64,000 nt of DNA from Cryptomeria japonica (Eukaryota > Streptophyta > Pinopsida > Cupressales > Cupressaceae), in assembly GCF_030272615.1 (NCBI RefSeq), contig NC_081411.1, forward strand, positions 187,987,949 through 188,051,948. The letters are read 5' to 3'. A model generated the notes under the pieces. That model searched no databases, had not been told where the DNA came from, and worked only from the letters and a program-made list of their open reading frames with translations. This document shows positions 22,607 to 34,904 of the stretch, one piece after another (positions within the stretch are counted from its first letter, which is position 1; each line of letters opens with the position of its first letter). The position numbers were made by a program, and so were the translations under genes.

Positions 22607-24123
22607 CTCTTGCATTTCTCCTTGGACCTGCATGCTAGTACATTGAGTGTGCTATTTGGTTCATTGATTGTGTATACTGGTTTGTGTGGTGATTTCTAAC
22701 AACATTTTCATATGTCTTCTTACTGGTATCCTTTCTTACCATGAATATCTTCTTCTCTTCACATTCATTTGAAGAAGTGAACTATATCTCCTTACCAGAT
22801 GTGTCTTTTCTATTTGAATTTTGACCTCCTTCAAATCCTAAGCCATCGGTATCTTTGGATTGCTTCTATTTGCTCGACATCTTGTCTAAGGCTTTGATGT
22901 TGCCTTCATATTTGCTTCTCACTTTTATTTCTTCCTTTCTTTCTTCAAGCTCTGTTTTGAGCTTCACTATTTCTGCTTCCAGATCTTGATGCTCATTTTC
23001 CTTCTTCATCAGATCAAAGGATGTAACTTCACATATCCTCTTGGCTTCTTCCAACTAAAACTTCAAGTAAGATATAACTTTATTGGACTCATCCAGGGAT
23101 TGCTTCAAGAGATCTTGTTCATATACTACAACAAGCTTGAACTTCTTGAGTTCTCTTCTTGTTTTACTCAAGTCCTGAAAAGAACTTATAAGATCACCTT
23201 ATAGATCCACTTCAGCCTCAATGACTTCTTCTTCCGCATCTTCACCAACTAGTTCATCAAGTGCCATAAAGAGATTAACTTCTCTATCATTCTAATGGTA
23301 GTTATCTTCTGATGCACTTTCTTCATCTATGGAATCATCCTCAATAGTATATACCTTGTTTTGCTTTTGGTAGCTTATTCTTCCTTGCCAGTAGACATTT
23401 CTTTCTTTTTCTTTACTAGCAAATCTACTAAAGCCTCTTGACTCATCTCCACCGGTTTCATTATAAGGATATTTTGCAGCAAAGTGTCCAACTTTACCAT
23501 AGTTGAAACATGTGAGTGGTAACTTTCCTTTATACTTGTTAGATCCTCATTTGAGATTTTTGAAAAAGTTTGCTACCTCTACATCAGAGTCTTCATTGGA
23601 TCCTTATGAGCAACCACTTCTTTTACCTTCTTGGTGGAGTTGAATGCTGCCTATTTCCTTGAGGATGTATCACCAGTTGTTCTCATTTCATAGTCTGTTA
23701 GTAAGCCAAATAGATCATCCATCATGAAGATCTTCAGATCCTTGGCTTCTTCTATGGAAGACACCTTAGTATCATACTTACGTGTGAGAGATATAAGTAC
23801 CTTCTTGACAAGAATCTCATCTGCAATTTCTTCTCCAAGTCCTCTGATAGTGTTCATAGTTTCATCAAATTTGTTAAGGTAGTCTGAAATAATTTCTTCA
23901 TCCTTCATCTTGCTACCTTCAAGTTGGCCCCTTAGTGCTTGCAGCTTGGCCTCTTTGACTTTTTCATCTCCTTCACATAACCTCTACATTTTGTCCCAAG
24001 TCTCCTTGGTGGATTCATAGTGCATGACCTCGAAAAACTCGTTATCAGACAACCCACTCAAGATAGCATGTCTAGCCTTTGCATTGTTCTCATACTCCTT
24101 CTTGGTATTAGGGTTAGTGGGAG
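22607..24123 (-). pseudogene. gag: Copia A Gag, middle part
   Basis: Reading downwards from 24123: NPNTKKEYENNAKARHAILS (UBN2/retrotran_gag_2-type capsid), KMKDEEIISDYLNKFDETMN, VLISLTRKYD, then a knuckle CFNYGKVGHFAAKY with the last Cys lost (about 23470-23515), an acidic region, and a coiled coil at about 22866-23200 (LEAEIVKLKTELEERKEE). It joins 3541 on the left across gypsy I and 31869 on the right across copia G. Four or so stops. The capsid domain assembles the particle. Confidence 0.82.
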
Positions 24124-24128
24124 GAACA

Positions 24129-25715
24129 TGTTAATCCTATGAGAATCTGGTTAATACTTAGAGGGGGGGATGAATCAGTATTAACACAATTTCTAACTTC
24201 AAATCAAAATACCATTCACAACAAATCTAAAATCATTTAATACATGAATCTATCCCTTTAACATATCTCATATACTAGATACCCACTTATGCGATCTTAT
24301 TAATCAGAATATTCACCAACTAGATATATGATCAACACATACTCAAATTGACTAATTATCAGATCATAACACTCCATCTATAAACTCATTAATATTACCA
24401 ATAACCATTATCAAATCTTTGATAAACAATAGTAAACTTATCATAACCGGCAATCAGAAATAATGCATGAAAACATAAACACTATGAAAAATCATTCCAC
24501 ACATGAACACCAAGATTTTTTGACATGGAAACCCAAATGGGAAAAACCACGGTGGGGATTGAACCTACAATAATTTTTACTCTTTCAAAGTACACCCTAT
24601 GAGGAGCTTACAGTACACCTAGTTAAGAGAAGACCCTATTAGGAGTCACCCAGTTAAAGGATTTACCTATCACTCTAGCTAGGAGCTTAATGATCTACTA
24701 GGATCGACCTGGTTAGAGGATTTAAACACTCTTTTGTGAGTTGCCCTATTAGGGGACTTAGATGACAAAGGTCTATTAGGACCTACCTTGTTAAGAGATT
24801 TAAGCTATTGTAATTGTTAAAGAACAATAGTGAAAAATGATCTATTACTTTGTACTTTCAGCTTGCTAGATCAGATCCAGTTATGCTTCACAATTTCCAA
24901 CACTTAGGCAGATCTCTATCTTCTCTAGGACATCTTAACTCATTCTCCTAATGCGAACAACACATAAAACATCAATTGTGTCACTCTATATAGCCATTTC
25001 AACTAAATCGGCCACAAAACCCAATTACATCTTGAAACCTAATATCATTACAACAAATTACAATGCAATATCAATTGTTGGCTGATCATAACCCATCATG
25101 AAAATCTGATTTGTATCTTCAAAACACTCTACTAAATATTTCACTGATTCCCAAGAAAATTATCCTTCAATCACACCAAAATAACTTTCAAACTCATCAT
25201 GCGGGTTGTGTTGTGTTACCAACTTTATGTAGACTCACGGCCAATCATCATCATGTGTAAAATTGTTACTGGTTGAGTGATTTCATCACCGGTCCTAAAA
25301 CCCTACTAAAACTTTAGAACAAATCCATAAAAAATTCAAAATATGCCTTCTGATAACCAACATAGGATATGGTTTTGGTCACATATACAAATCCATAATA
25401 AAAACTTATGTCTCAAACCACATGTCTCCAACCATCACTGATTTACCGATTCCATCAAAATCTTTTCTTTTATCAGTTGAAGTCCTAATTCTGAGTCCTA
25501 CTGGTAAACCCTAACATACTTACAAATTCTAAATCCGGTAGACCAAATTACTTATCCAACAAGTCAAAAATAAAATTTCATCTGTAACCATCATCAAACA
25601 TTAATTGACATAGGTTTCCATCAATGACAACACAAATAACTGATCATGTCATTATCATTCTTCTACCGATATAGTCATCAACTCATTTGCATCAGTTATG
25701 CCAATCATGCCAACA
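24129..25715 (-). repeat. Copia G 3' LTR (1587 bp)
   Basis: Plus-strand ends TGTTAATCC and CATGCCAACA. It contains the GGGAAAAACCACGG box at about 24538-24553 and an array of short repeats (CTATTAGGA, AACCTGGTTA types) at 24600-24830. A PPT-like tract (CCAAAGGGGTAGAT, sense) abuts it at 25716-25729. Confidence 0.87.
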
Positions 25716-25765
25716 ATCTACCCCTTTGGCATTGATGGAAACACCAATTAGTTATATAATTAGTA

Positions 25766-26581
25766 TGTTAGAATTAATGATAGTCCCAAAGATAGTGATA
25801 GGGGAGGTGAATCAGTATCTAACCAGTTAACAAAATATTTAACCTTATTAAGTATTTTGCATTCCAAAACAGTGTACCAGAAAATAAGAATTAATGCAGT
25901 AAACATAAACAATAAAGACAACATAGAAAACACACCATAACACAAGATGTTTAACGAGGAAACCTAGTGTGGGAAAAACCTCGATGGGATTTGTGACCCA
26001 CAATATTCACTCACTGGCCAATGAATAAATATTACTTACAATTAGGGGCCTACACATGCAGGAAGGCCAACTGCCTAGAGCTCACTGCTCAATCTACAAA
26101 ATAGAAGTCTCACTAACTTACAAAATAGATTATGAAAATCCAATACAATGTACTACTTCAAATCAGCATCAACTATACTACGTTTAGTACTAGTTTAAGC
26201 TCATACTATAACCATAAACCTTATACAAAATTTGTCCTATGCATTCGCATATATCTTCCTTATTATTTGCTCATTCCTATCTCATCTCCTATATCCTCTC
26301 TTATCAAAATGATTTACAATATCTCATACATATATGAGTCTATTACAATATGCCATGTCGGCTTTACAAAAGATATTTACAATTAAATACACTAAACACA
26401 AGTTTATCCCTGTCGGCTGGGGTGCTAGTATGCATTGTTGCCACTACTGGTAAAGTGTCTGTCGGTGCCAGTGCCTACCAATGATTTATCGGATGAATAC
26501 CACAAGATTACTAGTAGGTTTCCATTTGGTTGCCATCAATGACAATACCATCATTTCTCACTAGAGTGTAGAATGCCAACA
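25766..26581 (-). repeat. Solo LTR of the B-family inside copia G
   Basis: TGTTAGAATTA to AATGCCAACA, 816 bp, with flanks TAGTA (25761-25765) and TATTA (26582-26586), a 4-of-5 TSD. Its interior (GTGGGAAAAACCTCGATGGG, ACCCACAATATTCACT, AGGGGCCTACACATGCAGG) matches the LTR of element B. No internal region, so it arose by LTR-LTR recombination. Confidence 0.85.
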
Positions 26582-26586
26582 TATTA

Positions 26587-26880
26587 TACAATCATATATG
26601 CCAATCATCTACATCTCCCGGTCTTCACTGTCTTTTCTTATCCTCAAGCCTGATCATCAAATTTCTTTTTCTTCTCCCCCTTTGATAGAAATGCCAAAGT
26701 TAAAAATGCCTCACTTGACTTCAATCTGACTAGAACTATAAATCATATCATACTACATTAGAGCGCCCCCCCTACAAAGTAGCTCACATCTTCATCAATC
26801 CTTAGTGAAGAATAAACATGAAATCCACAGGATTGATGCAACTCCAACATCTTAGTTCTTCCGGTGTAGGGGTATAACCC
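26587..26880 (-). other. Copia G 3' noncoding region
   Basis: About 300 bp between the solo LTR and the RNase H end. It contains additional purine tracts on the sense strand (at 26675-26690, AAAGGGGGAG; another near 26763). No ORF seen. Confidence 0.55.
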
Positions 26881-27310
26881 CTAATTTACTTCTGAGAAAC
26901 TCAAAAGTAGGCTTTGGCAATGGTTTAGTAAAGATATCAGCTAACTAATCTTTAACTCCTCACATACTCCATCTTTACCTGCTTCTCCTGAACTCTTTCC
27001 CTTAAGAAATGATACTTCAACTCTATATGCTTGGTTCTTGCATGAAGTACAAGATTCTTGGAAATATTTATTGCACTTATATTGTCACAATAGATAGTCA
27101 ATGGTTCAAACATATCTATCTTGAATCCTTCTAGCACATGTCTCATCCATATGGCCTGCGTGCAATTCATGGATGCAACAACATACTCAACTTCAGTTTT
27201 AGATTGAGAAACACAGGTTTGTTTCTTTCTTGTCCATGCTACAAGTCTCCCTCCAAGTAGAAAATCTCCACCCATTGTTGTTTTTCTATTATTCACATTT
27301 CCTACCCAAT
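26881..27310 (-). pseudogene. pol: Copia G RNase H
   Basis: Reads VDWVGNVNNRKTTMGGDFLL, KKQTCVSQSKTEVEY, YCDNISAINISKN and FLRERVQEKQVKMEYV, the usual copia order, with the KKQ intact. The frame is open for 114 codons (26952-27296) and then decays. Confidence 0.85.
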
Positions 27311-28230
27311 CTACATCAGTAAAAACATCTAAAGTGAAATTTTTTTTGCAGGGATACCATAATGTTCCTTTGGTTTATAGTCTTCCATGCCAAAAATTTT
27401 CAGCACCTCTTTACTATACTTTCTTTTACAAATAAAAATACCACCATACAGTTGTTGGATTTGTAATCCAATAGAGAAATTTATTTCACTAATTAGAGAC
27501 ATCTCAAATTCCTTTTTCATCTCATCAGCAAAGTCCATACTCATATTATCATCTCCACCAAAAATTATGTCATCTAAAAATACTTCAGCTATTAGCATCT
27601 TGTGTCCATCAGTTTTTAAATAAATATTACTGTCCTCACTAGTATGCTGGAATCCAATATTGATCAAATGTGCATGTAATCTCTCATACCATGCTCTTAG
27701 TGCCTATTTTAGACCATACAAAGCTTTATGAAATTTACATGCCATATCCTTATCATCGGTCAAGGAAAAACCATCTGGTTATTCAATGTATACTTACTCT
27801 TCAATAATTTCATTCAAAAAGGCCAACTTGACATCCATTTGGTAGACTTTGAATCCCTTACATGCAGCAAATGCTAGCACCATCCTTACTCCTTCCAATC
27901 TTGCAACCAGTGCAAAATTTTCACCATAGTCTTCACCTTCTTGCTATGCATATCCTTTGCAGACTAACCTTGCCTTATTTCTTATCACTTTTCCATCTTC
28001 ATTTAACTTATTCCTAAAGACCCATCTGGTTCCAATCACATTCTTGTCCTCCGGCCTAGGAACAAGTGACCATGTCTGATTTTTCTCTATTTGATCTAAT
28101 TCCTCATTCATTGCTTTCACCTAGTCATCATCTTTGAGTGCTTCCTTAAATGTATTGGGTTCCATTATAGAGATCAAACAAGAATTTTCTCTAATCTTTC
28201 TCCTGGTCTACACACCTACATTCTTATCTC
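27311..28230 (-). pseudogene. pol: Copia G reverse transcriptase with internal deletion
   Basis: Blocks seen downwards: GTKW-like start near 28020, VYQMDVK at about 27830-27850, the catalytic VFLDDIIFGG at 27560-27590, FSIGLQIQQLYGG. Then EDYKP at about 27385 jumps straight to the LWYP block that precedes RNase H. About 85 codons that link RT to RNase H in copia A and D are missing, with a frameshift at the junction. Confidence 0.8.
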
Positions 28231-29230
28231 CAATTATTTGGTCCTGGGAGTGATTTAATCTCACATACATCAGTATAGTCTATGCCAGTTCTACATCTTC
28301 CTCATTAGATTCATCAATTGATTAACTACTTTCTTCTTCACTATCCTTGCTTACCGATTGAGAACCTAAAACTATATTTGCCGGTTGATCACTATTCTAT
28401 GCTTCTAGTTCAAAGATCACTAGTCTTTCTTCATTATCATCTCTTTTAGGTTCAGACCTGCTTGATCCTCTAGATTTATTTGACAAATCATCCACCTTCA
28501 CATTAACACTTTCAACTATTTTCTTAGTTATCTTATTAAAGCATTTATATGCTTTTCTTTTAGAAGAATAAGCAAGAAATATTCCTTCATCGGATTTTGC
28601 ATCAAACTTTGTGTAGTTGTCCTTTTTAATAAAACATTGACTTCCAATGATTTCAAAATAACTAACACAAGGAGTTTACCATACCATAGCTCATAAGGTA
28701 TCTTATTTTGGTCTTTCTTTACAAGTATCTGGTTTAATGTATAGACTGCAATACTTACCACTTCTCTCCAAAATATCTTAGGTATATTACATTGTAATAG
28801 CATTGTTCTAGCAGCATCAACAATCATTTTGTTCATCTTTTCTGCTACACCATTTTATTGTGGTGTTCTTGGAACACACATCTATCTCTTGATACCATGT
28901 TCATCACAATACTTGACAAACTCATCGGATATGAATTCTCCTCCTTGATTAGATCTTAAGCATTTCGAGTTTTTACCAGTCTCATTCTCAACTATAGCTT
29001 TAAATGCTTTAAATTTACTAAAGGCTTTAGATTTCTCCTTTAGGAATGTAACCCACATTATCTTAGAATAACCATCGGTAAAAAGAATGAAATATCTATC
29101 ACCAAAATAACTTTTTGTTATGATAGGACCACAAAGATCAGTATGAACCAAATCCAAAACATTTTTAGATGTACACTTTTTCTTTTAAATGAAATAGAGA
29201 TCATCTTACCAATTTGACAGTCTTTAGAAA
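28231..29230 (-). pseudogene. pol: Copia G integrase
   Basis: Contains HTDLCGPI, SKIMWVTFLKEKSKAF and RSNQGGEFISDEF (28882-29157), then the C-terminal SYDELWY-like block (PYELWYGK, 28660-28700). As in copia A, the second catalytic Asp is Asn. TPQQNG-like sequence at about 28850 is broken by a stop. Confidence 0.8.
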
Positions 29231-30254
29231 TCACATTATCCATTTTAACAATTTGTGGCAATCCTCTCATAACACTATACTTTCTTACCTTCACCAAGTT
29301 ATCAAAATTCATATGACAACATCTCTTGTGCCACAACCAACTATCTTCCATCTTTGCAACTAGACAACTATTGATATTAGCATTTAAATGAAATAAGCTA
29401 CCTTTTGTTTGTTTTCCGGTAGCAATTAGTTTACCATTTCCTCCAAGAATTTTGTAGATTCCACCATTAAAATCAAGTAAATAAATTTTATCATTGAGTT
29501 GTCCAACACTTAACAGATTATGTTTTAGACCATCAACCCAAAATACATGATCAATATTATTCTTTCCATTCAAATAAATAGAACCTTTACCTTTCACTAT
29601 GTAGGGAGAGTCATTTCCAAGTCTAACAACACCTCCATCATATTCATTAAGAGTTAGGAACTTACTCTTACCTCCAGTCATATGGTGTGAACAACCATTG
29701 ACTATAATCCATTCATTACTATTTTTTACATGAGAAACTAGTGCCTTCTCATCAGACAATTCCTCCTTTACAGCTACAAACACAATCTCTTCATTGTCAT
29801 CTTCATCTTCAGATTCTTCATCAGTCACACCTTCATCCACTACAACATAATAGTGTTTTTTGCCTTTCCCTTTGAATTTATGGAAATTATCTTTCTTATC
29901 AGTGTTAGAGAAGTTAGCAGCAATATGACCAATCTTAGTACAAGAGAAACACTTTAAAGGTAGCTTTCCTTTATACTTACTAGTGCCTCTTAAAAATCTC
30001 TTCGCTAGTAGTGCTTCAAGTTCCATTACTTGATCATCATTGTCTTCACTTTCCCGATTACCTCCATGACTAGATCTGCACTCATGACTTTGATATACAT
30101 TCTTTCCTTTTTTAGCAAATGTACTAGTAACAAAATCTTTAAAAGGAGATTCAAAAGATTTTGCCACACTATTGTCAAAACTATTTAACTTAAAGGTTGT
30201 AAGCTTACCAATCAAAGAGTTAATAGTTACCTTATCCTTTGAAATGGATCTCAT
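29231..30254 (-). pseudogene. gag: Copia G Gag C-terminus, protease and GAG-pre-integrase
   Basis: A 378-codon frame free of stops runs from 30254 to 29118. It holds a knuckle CFSCTKIGHIAANF with the last Cys replaced by Phe (about 29930-29970), an acidic region (DEESEDEDDNEE), the protease site and the GAG-pre-integrase LWHKRCCHMNFDNLV. The protease motif reads WIIVNGCSHHMTG: the catalytic D-S-G has become V-N-G. The long open frame despite a dead protease suggests this region decayed by missense changes and not stops. Confidence 0.82.
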
Positions 30255-30284
30255 TTCTTGGATTGCGAATACTCTAATAGCATA

Positions 30285-30712
30285 CTAAGGTTGAAGAGTT
30301 TTGAGCATTTTACTTACCATGACATCATCATCAATTTTACCACCAATACCTTTTATACCGCCAACAACTTCTTTAATTTGCTGACTGTACTGTGCAATGG
30401 TTTCTCCTTCTTGCATTTTAATATCATCAAATTTTCCTCTCAAGATTTCCTCTTTTGCTTTTTGGACATGCTCATCTATTCCATGAATTATTTCTAATTT
30501 TTCCCAAATCTCATGTGCAGTTTCTAATCCTTGAACACCAATGTATTCAAAATCAGATAAAGTACTTACAACAGCTTCAAGGGCTTTCATGTTCTCCTAT
30601 TGATCTTTAAGTTCATCTGGTGTCAAGGGAGTAGTAGTAGGAGCCACATATGTTGTTTCAACATGTTTCCAGTATTGAGTACCAAGACCTTTGAGTATGC
30701 CATATTTGGAGC
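30285..30712 (-). pseudogene. gag: Copia G Gag capsid region
   Basis: Reads downwards KYGILKGLGTQYWKHVETTY, then ALEAVVSTLSDFEYIGVQG, AHEIWEKLEIIHG and EGETIAQYSQQIKEVVGGI, a retrotran_gag_2-type capsid domain. The N-terminus is missing at about 30712, where the truncated 5' LTR begins. One stop (TAG) before ENMKALEA. Confidence 0.78.
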
Positions 30713-31863
30713 TTAGCCCGATTAGGAGCTTACAATACACTCGATTAAGAGAAGACCCTATTAGGAGTCACTGGGTTAAGGGATTTACCTATCACTCTAG
30801 GTAGGAGCTTAATGATCTATTAGGTTCAACTTGTTTAGAGGATTTAAACACTCTTCTATGAGCTTCCCTTTTAGGGGACTTAGATGACAAAGGCCTATTA
30901 GGACCTACCTGGTTAATGGATTTAAGCTGCTATAATTGTTAGAGAACAATAATGAAAAATGCTTTGTTACTTTGAACTTTCAGCTTGTTAGATCAAATCC
31001 AGTTATGCTTCACAATTTGCAACACTCAAGTAGATCTCTATCTTCTCTAGGATGGCTTAACTCACTCTCCTAATTCCATCGACACATGAAACATCAATTG
31101 TGGCACCCTATATGACCATCTCAACTAAGTCAGTCACAAAGCCTAATTACATTTTTAATTTACAATTAGATCACAAGAGATCATCATAGATCACTATCCA
31201 GATCATTACAACAAATTAAAATGCAATAGCAACTGTTGGTTGATCATAACCCATCACAGAAATCCAATCTATATCCTCAAAAGACTCTACTAAGCATTTC
31301 GTCGATTCCCAAGAAAATCTTCCTTTAATCGTGCCAAAACAAATTTCAAATTCATCACACGGGTTGTGTCATGTTACCAAATTTATGTAGACTCACCGCC
31401 AATCACTATCATATAAAAAATCATTACCAGTTGAGTGATTTCATCACTGGTCCTAAAACCCTACTAAAACCTTAACACAACTCCATCAGAAATTCAAAAC
31501 ATGCTCTAGTAATCAAAATAGGATGCGGTTTCGGTCACATACACAAATCCATCGTAAAAGCTTACTTCTCAAACCACAAGTCTCCAACCATCACCAATTC
31601 CATCAAATCCTTTTCTTTTACTAGTTGAAGTCTTAATTATTAGTCCTGTCGGTAAACCCTGTCATAGTTACAAATTCTAAATCTTGTAGACCAAATTACT
31701 TATCCAACAAGTTAGACATCAAAGTTCATCTGTAACTATCATCAAATAGTAATTGACATAGGTTGTCATCAATGACAACACAAATAACTGATCATGTCAT
31801 TCTCATTCTTCTATTGATAAGGTCATCAACTCATCTGCATCAATTATGCCAATCATGCCAACA
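30713..31863 (-). repeat. Copia G 5' LTR remnant
   Basis: Matches about 24600-25715 of the 3' LTR and ends in CATGCCAACA. The inner third of the LTR and the primer site are lost. It contains the near-perfect palindrome TTGTCATCAATGACAA at about 31764-31779. Confidence 0.83.
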
Positions 31864-31868
31864 AAACA

Positions 31869-32060
31869 CTAGAGATAGTATACCCATTCTTGACAAACAT
31901 CCATACATCAAAATCAAGGGAGGAAATAGAGGTCTCCATTCTTCTCCTCCAGAAGGCATAGTTAGATCCATCAAACATGGGGGATTTTTAAGAGGTAGAC
32001 TCATTTCTTGCCATTGTGTTCTAAGTCTAGAATCTACCCAAGCTTTAATCAACCGAGAAC
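31869..32060 (-). pseudogene. gag: Copia A Gag N-terminus
   Basis: Sense reading: MARNESTS, stop, then PMFDGSNYAFWRRRMETSI, WMFVKNGYTISS. This is the DUF4219-like Gag N-terminus (F-DG-NY--W--RM). It ends at 31869, next to the right TSD of copia G, and continues in frame at 24123 with PPTNPNTKKEYE. It starts about 20 bp after the primer site. Confidence 0.8.
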
Positions 32061-32064
32061 CTAT

Positions 32065-32076
32065 ACTTTGATACCA
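32065..32076 (-). other. Copia A primer-binding site
   Basis: Sense TGGTATCAAAGT, two bases inside the 5' LTR. The initiator tRNA-Met site is TGGTATCAGAGC; the G to A change is a transition. Confidence 0.8.
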
Positions 32077-32078
32077 AT

Positions 32079-32414
32079 TGTTGAGCACAATGTACCACTG
32101 AGAGGGGGATGAATCAATGGTTCTTAAATTATTTTCCTTTTTACTACAACCTTAGAATACCGGTTATTATTGTAAGCACTAAACAGTCAAACTCGTAGGA
32201 CAAACATGGATACCAAAAGAGACAAACACACAAATGCAACCCACAACACCAGATGTATGAGGAAAACCCAATATGGGAAAAACCTTGGTGAGAAATGTTG
32301 CTTGTGACTACTACTCCAATCTAGCCTCACAAGTAAAACACTAAATTACAAAGATTTAGGGAACCAGCCCAAGGAGCACCAACCCCTACTGATTTAGGGA
32401 ACCAGCCCAAGAAG
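32079..32414 (-). repeat. Copia A 5' LTR, inner segment
   Basis: Starts TGTTGAGCAC beside the primer site, includes GGGAAAAACCTTGG at about 32276-32290, and stops at 32414 where copia C is inserted. Continues at 50291. Confidence 0.82.
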
Positions 32415-34904
32415 TGTTAGACACAATTCATCAATAAAAGGGGGTGAATCAATGGTTTTCAATCTTTTCCCTTTAACTAACCTATGTGTGTATACTTGTT
32501 ATGGAATCTAACTCAATGCAAACTTACTAGTTAGAGGGGAGACCAACACAAATACAATAACACACAAAGGAGACATCACATAACACCAACATGTATGAGG
32601 AAAACCCAAGATGGGAAAAACCTCGGTGATAAATGTTGCTATAGTCTACTGCTCCAATCTAGCCTCACAATGAATCTTTGATTACAATGTTTAGCGCACC
32701 AACGCAAGGAGCACCAACCCAAGGGGCTACAACCCCTAATTTTAGGGCACCAACCCAAGGAGCTACAAACCCTGCACCGAGCTACAACTCAGTAAATACA
32801 AAACATAATCATTTACAAATTAATAACCTTGTTAAAAATGGATTTTGTAACACTTCAGCAAATCTCTATGTTGGATCTCTTGTCTAGTTCACTGTCGATT
32901 CTCTACTTGACCCTCTCATTGTTGTAACCTTATCTCCTACTGCAACCTTATTAGTTTGGCTTCTTCTCCTTCTCTTCTGGTCCTCTCTATTGGTTCTCTC
33001 TTCTCTCAATTTCTCTTCTGGCCTCCACGGATATTATCTTATGTTGGTTCTCTGTTTGCCTACTCTATAGTCTTATGCAACTCTTCACTGCCAGTTTGGT
33101 CACCATCGGTTTCCTCCTTTGTCAGACTCAATAAATGACTACTAGTTGCCTTACTGTTTTTGGTTGAACTCTTCAACCAGTTTCTCACTCACACACACTC
33201 AATATCTTTTTTGATACTCATTGAGTACTTGACTGATTTTCTCTCACATGCAACAACACTCTCTCCTTTAGCAGTACAAATGATATCTTTGGCTCATCTA
33301 CATATAGCCAGATTTTCCCGCCAAGATGTGAGTTTGAACTTGGCACCATTATGGTTTCTTCCATAATCACAAGGCATATCAGATTTGATCAGATCTTGTT
33401 CTGCATGAAGATAAGCAACTTGCAAGCAATCAAGCATTACCTACCATATCTTCTTCCTTCAAAGGCATGTTTGCTAAAGTTGGCAAAAATGAACACTTTG
33501 CATCGATCGATGCATCCCATTGCTCACATTTGTTTGACCTTCCTTGAGCTGCACACCTCTACAACACATCCCATGATTTATGGGGTCTATAATTAATGTC
33601 GACCAGCTCTGTAACAACCTCATCGGTGTACACTCCATCTACTATTGTAGGCATGTCCACCACCTTAACTCCACGTCGCACCTTTGTCAACATCCACCTT
33701 ACCTTGGACCTTTATGTTGGCTCAGATAGAATCACTGAGCAAACACTCAACTGGTCCTTCTTTTGTGTCGATTCTATAATCCTGTTGATATCTCACACTT
33801 TACCAGTTAACCATCATGTCTGCACTTTGCTGATTTGATGATGGAATACCTTAACCTGTCCCCAGACATGCCTATCCATAGAATTCCCATTCTCATCAGG
33901 TAGGAGCACATCACTTAGCCTCTTTTCTCTCTTAGCGGTTCTCATTCTTATCGGTAGGCACCTTGATGACACCATGTCATTAACCTTTAGTTGTTTTCAT
34001 CTAAGGCATCTGCTTTCCACTTGCATTCTCTATTTGCAGCTGCTCCACTTTGCCTTCTTTATCATCAGACCAAACATCATCTCAACTGGTTTGTCAAGGT
34101 GATAAAATCATCACTTTTCATTTGCTCCAGCAACTCAACATGTTTTGTTTGTCGGTCCAGTGCATATGCCTAATTTCATACACCTAAGGCATTCCTTTGA
34201 TTCACCAATAGATCTAGTGTTAGCCTTCAAACATCTGCCTTTACGTCTTATTTCTTATCTCACAGAACTATGATGCACACTATGCATAATAGGAGATAAG
34301 CTCCAGTTACCATAGCTAGTGGATCCTTCTCATTTTCATCTTGCAATGTACTCATGTGCCTTCCCTATTTGTGTAGCATACCTTCAAATAGACACATGTG
34401 ATCTAGCTAGGGCACATTCACTGCCAATCATCTCTTCACATGGTGACTACAACTATATCTGGTAGGAGTCTTGTTGTTCTACTTCCACACAGTCATACCA
34501 GTGACCTATACATCCATGTCCTCCAGTGTTGATGTGATGTAGGTAACATTCTACCTCTTCATCACAAACAACAACTCAAGCACCTCGCTCATCCTACTTA
34601 TAAGATTGTCAATTGACAACCACTCACATGGTTGATCTGTCTTCTCCATGTCAACTTATCTCTTACCAATTGACATACTCTCCTTACCGGTGATAGACTA
34701 TATTAGTAACATGTCCATATCATCCATAGAAGTCAAAAAATAACTTGTGTACTAGTGACTCCAGTGGTCATTCCTCTGAGTGACATTCTCTTCTTTTTTG
34801 GTGACCTGCAACACTAGTTGACATCAATAACTACATGTCAACAATATTCTCATATCAGTTGTCCTTCTATACTGGTTGACATCACTGACAAAACAATGCC
34901 AACA
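32415..34904 (-). repeat. Copia C 3' LTR (2490 bp)
   Basis: Plus-strand ends TGTTAGACAC and AATGCCAACA. It matches 46126-50285 once the solo LTR is removed. Contains GGGAAAAACCTCGG near 32611 and short GGGCACCAACCC-type repeats at 32690-32775. Unusually long even for SIRE-like LTRs. Confidence 0.88.

Larger units (their letters stand above)
24129..31863 (-). mobile_element. Copia G: SIRE-like element nested in copia A gag
   Basis: The left LTR (24129-25715) and the right LTR remnant (about 30712-31863) share the same sequence and end in GCCAACA. Flanking GAACA (24124-24128) and AAACA (31864-31868) form a TSD with one mismatch. The interior reads RNase H, RT, integrase, protease and gag on the minus strand. 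The first 470 bp or so of the 5' LTR, the primer site and the gag start have been deleted. A solo LTR sits just inside the 3' LTR. Confidence 0.87.
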
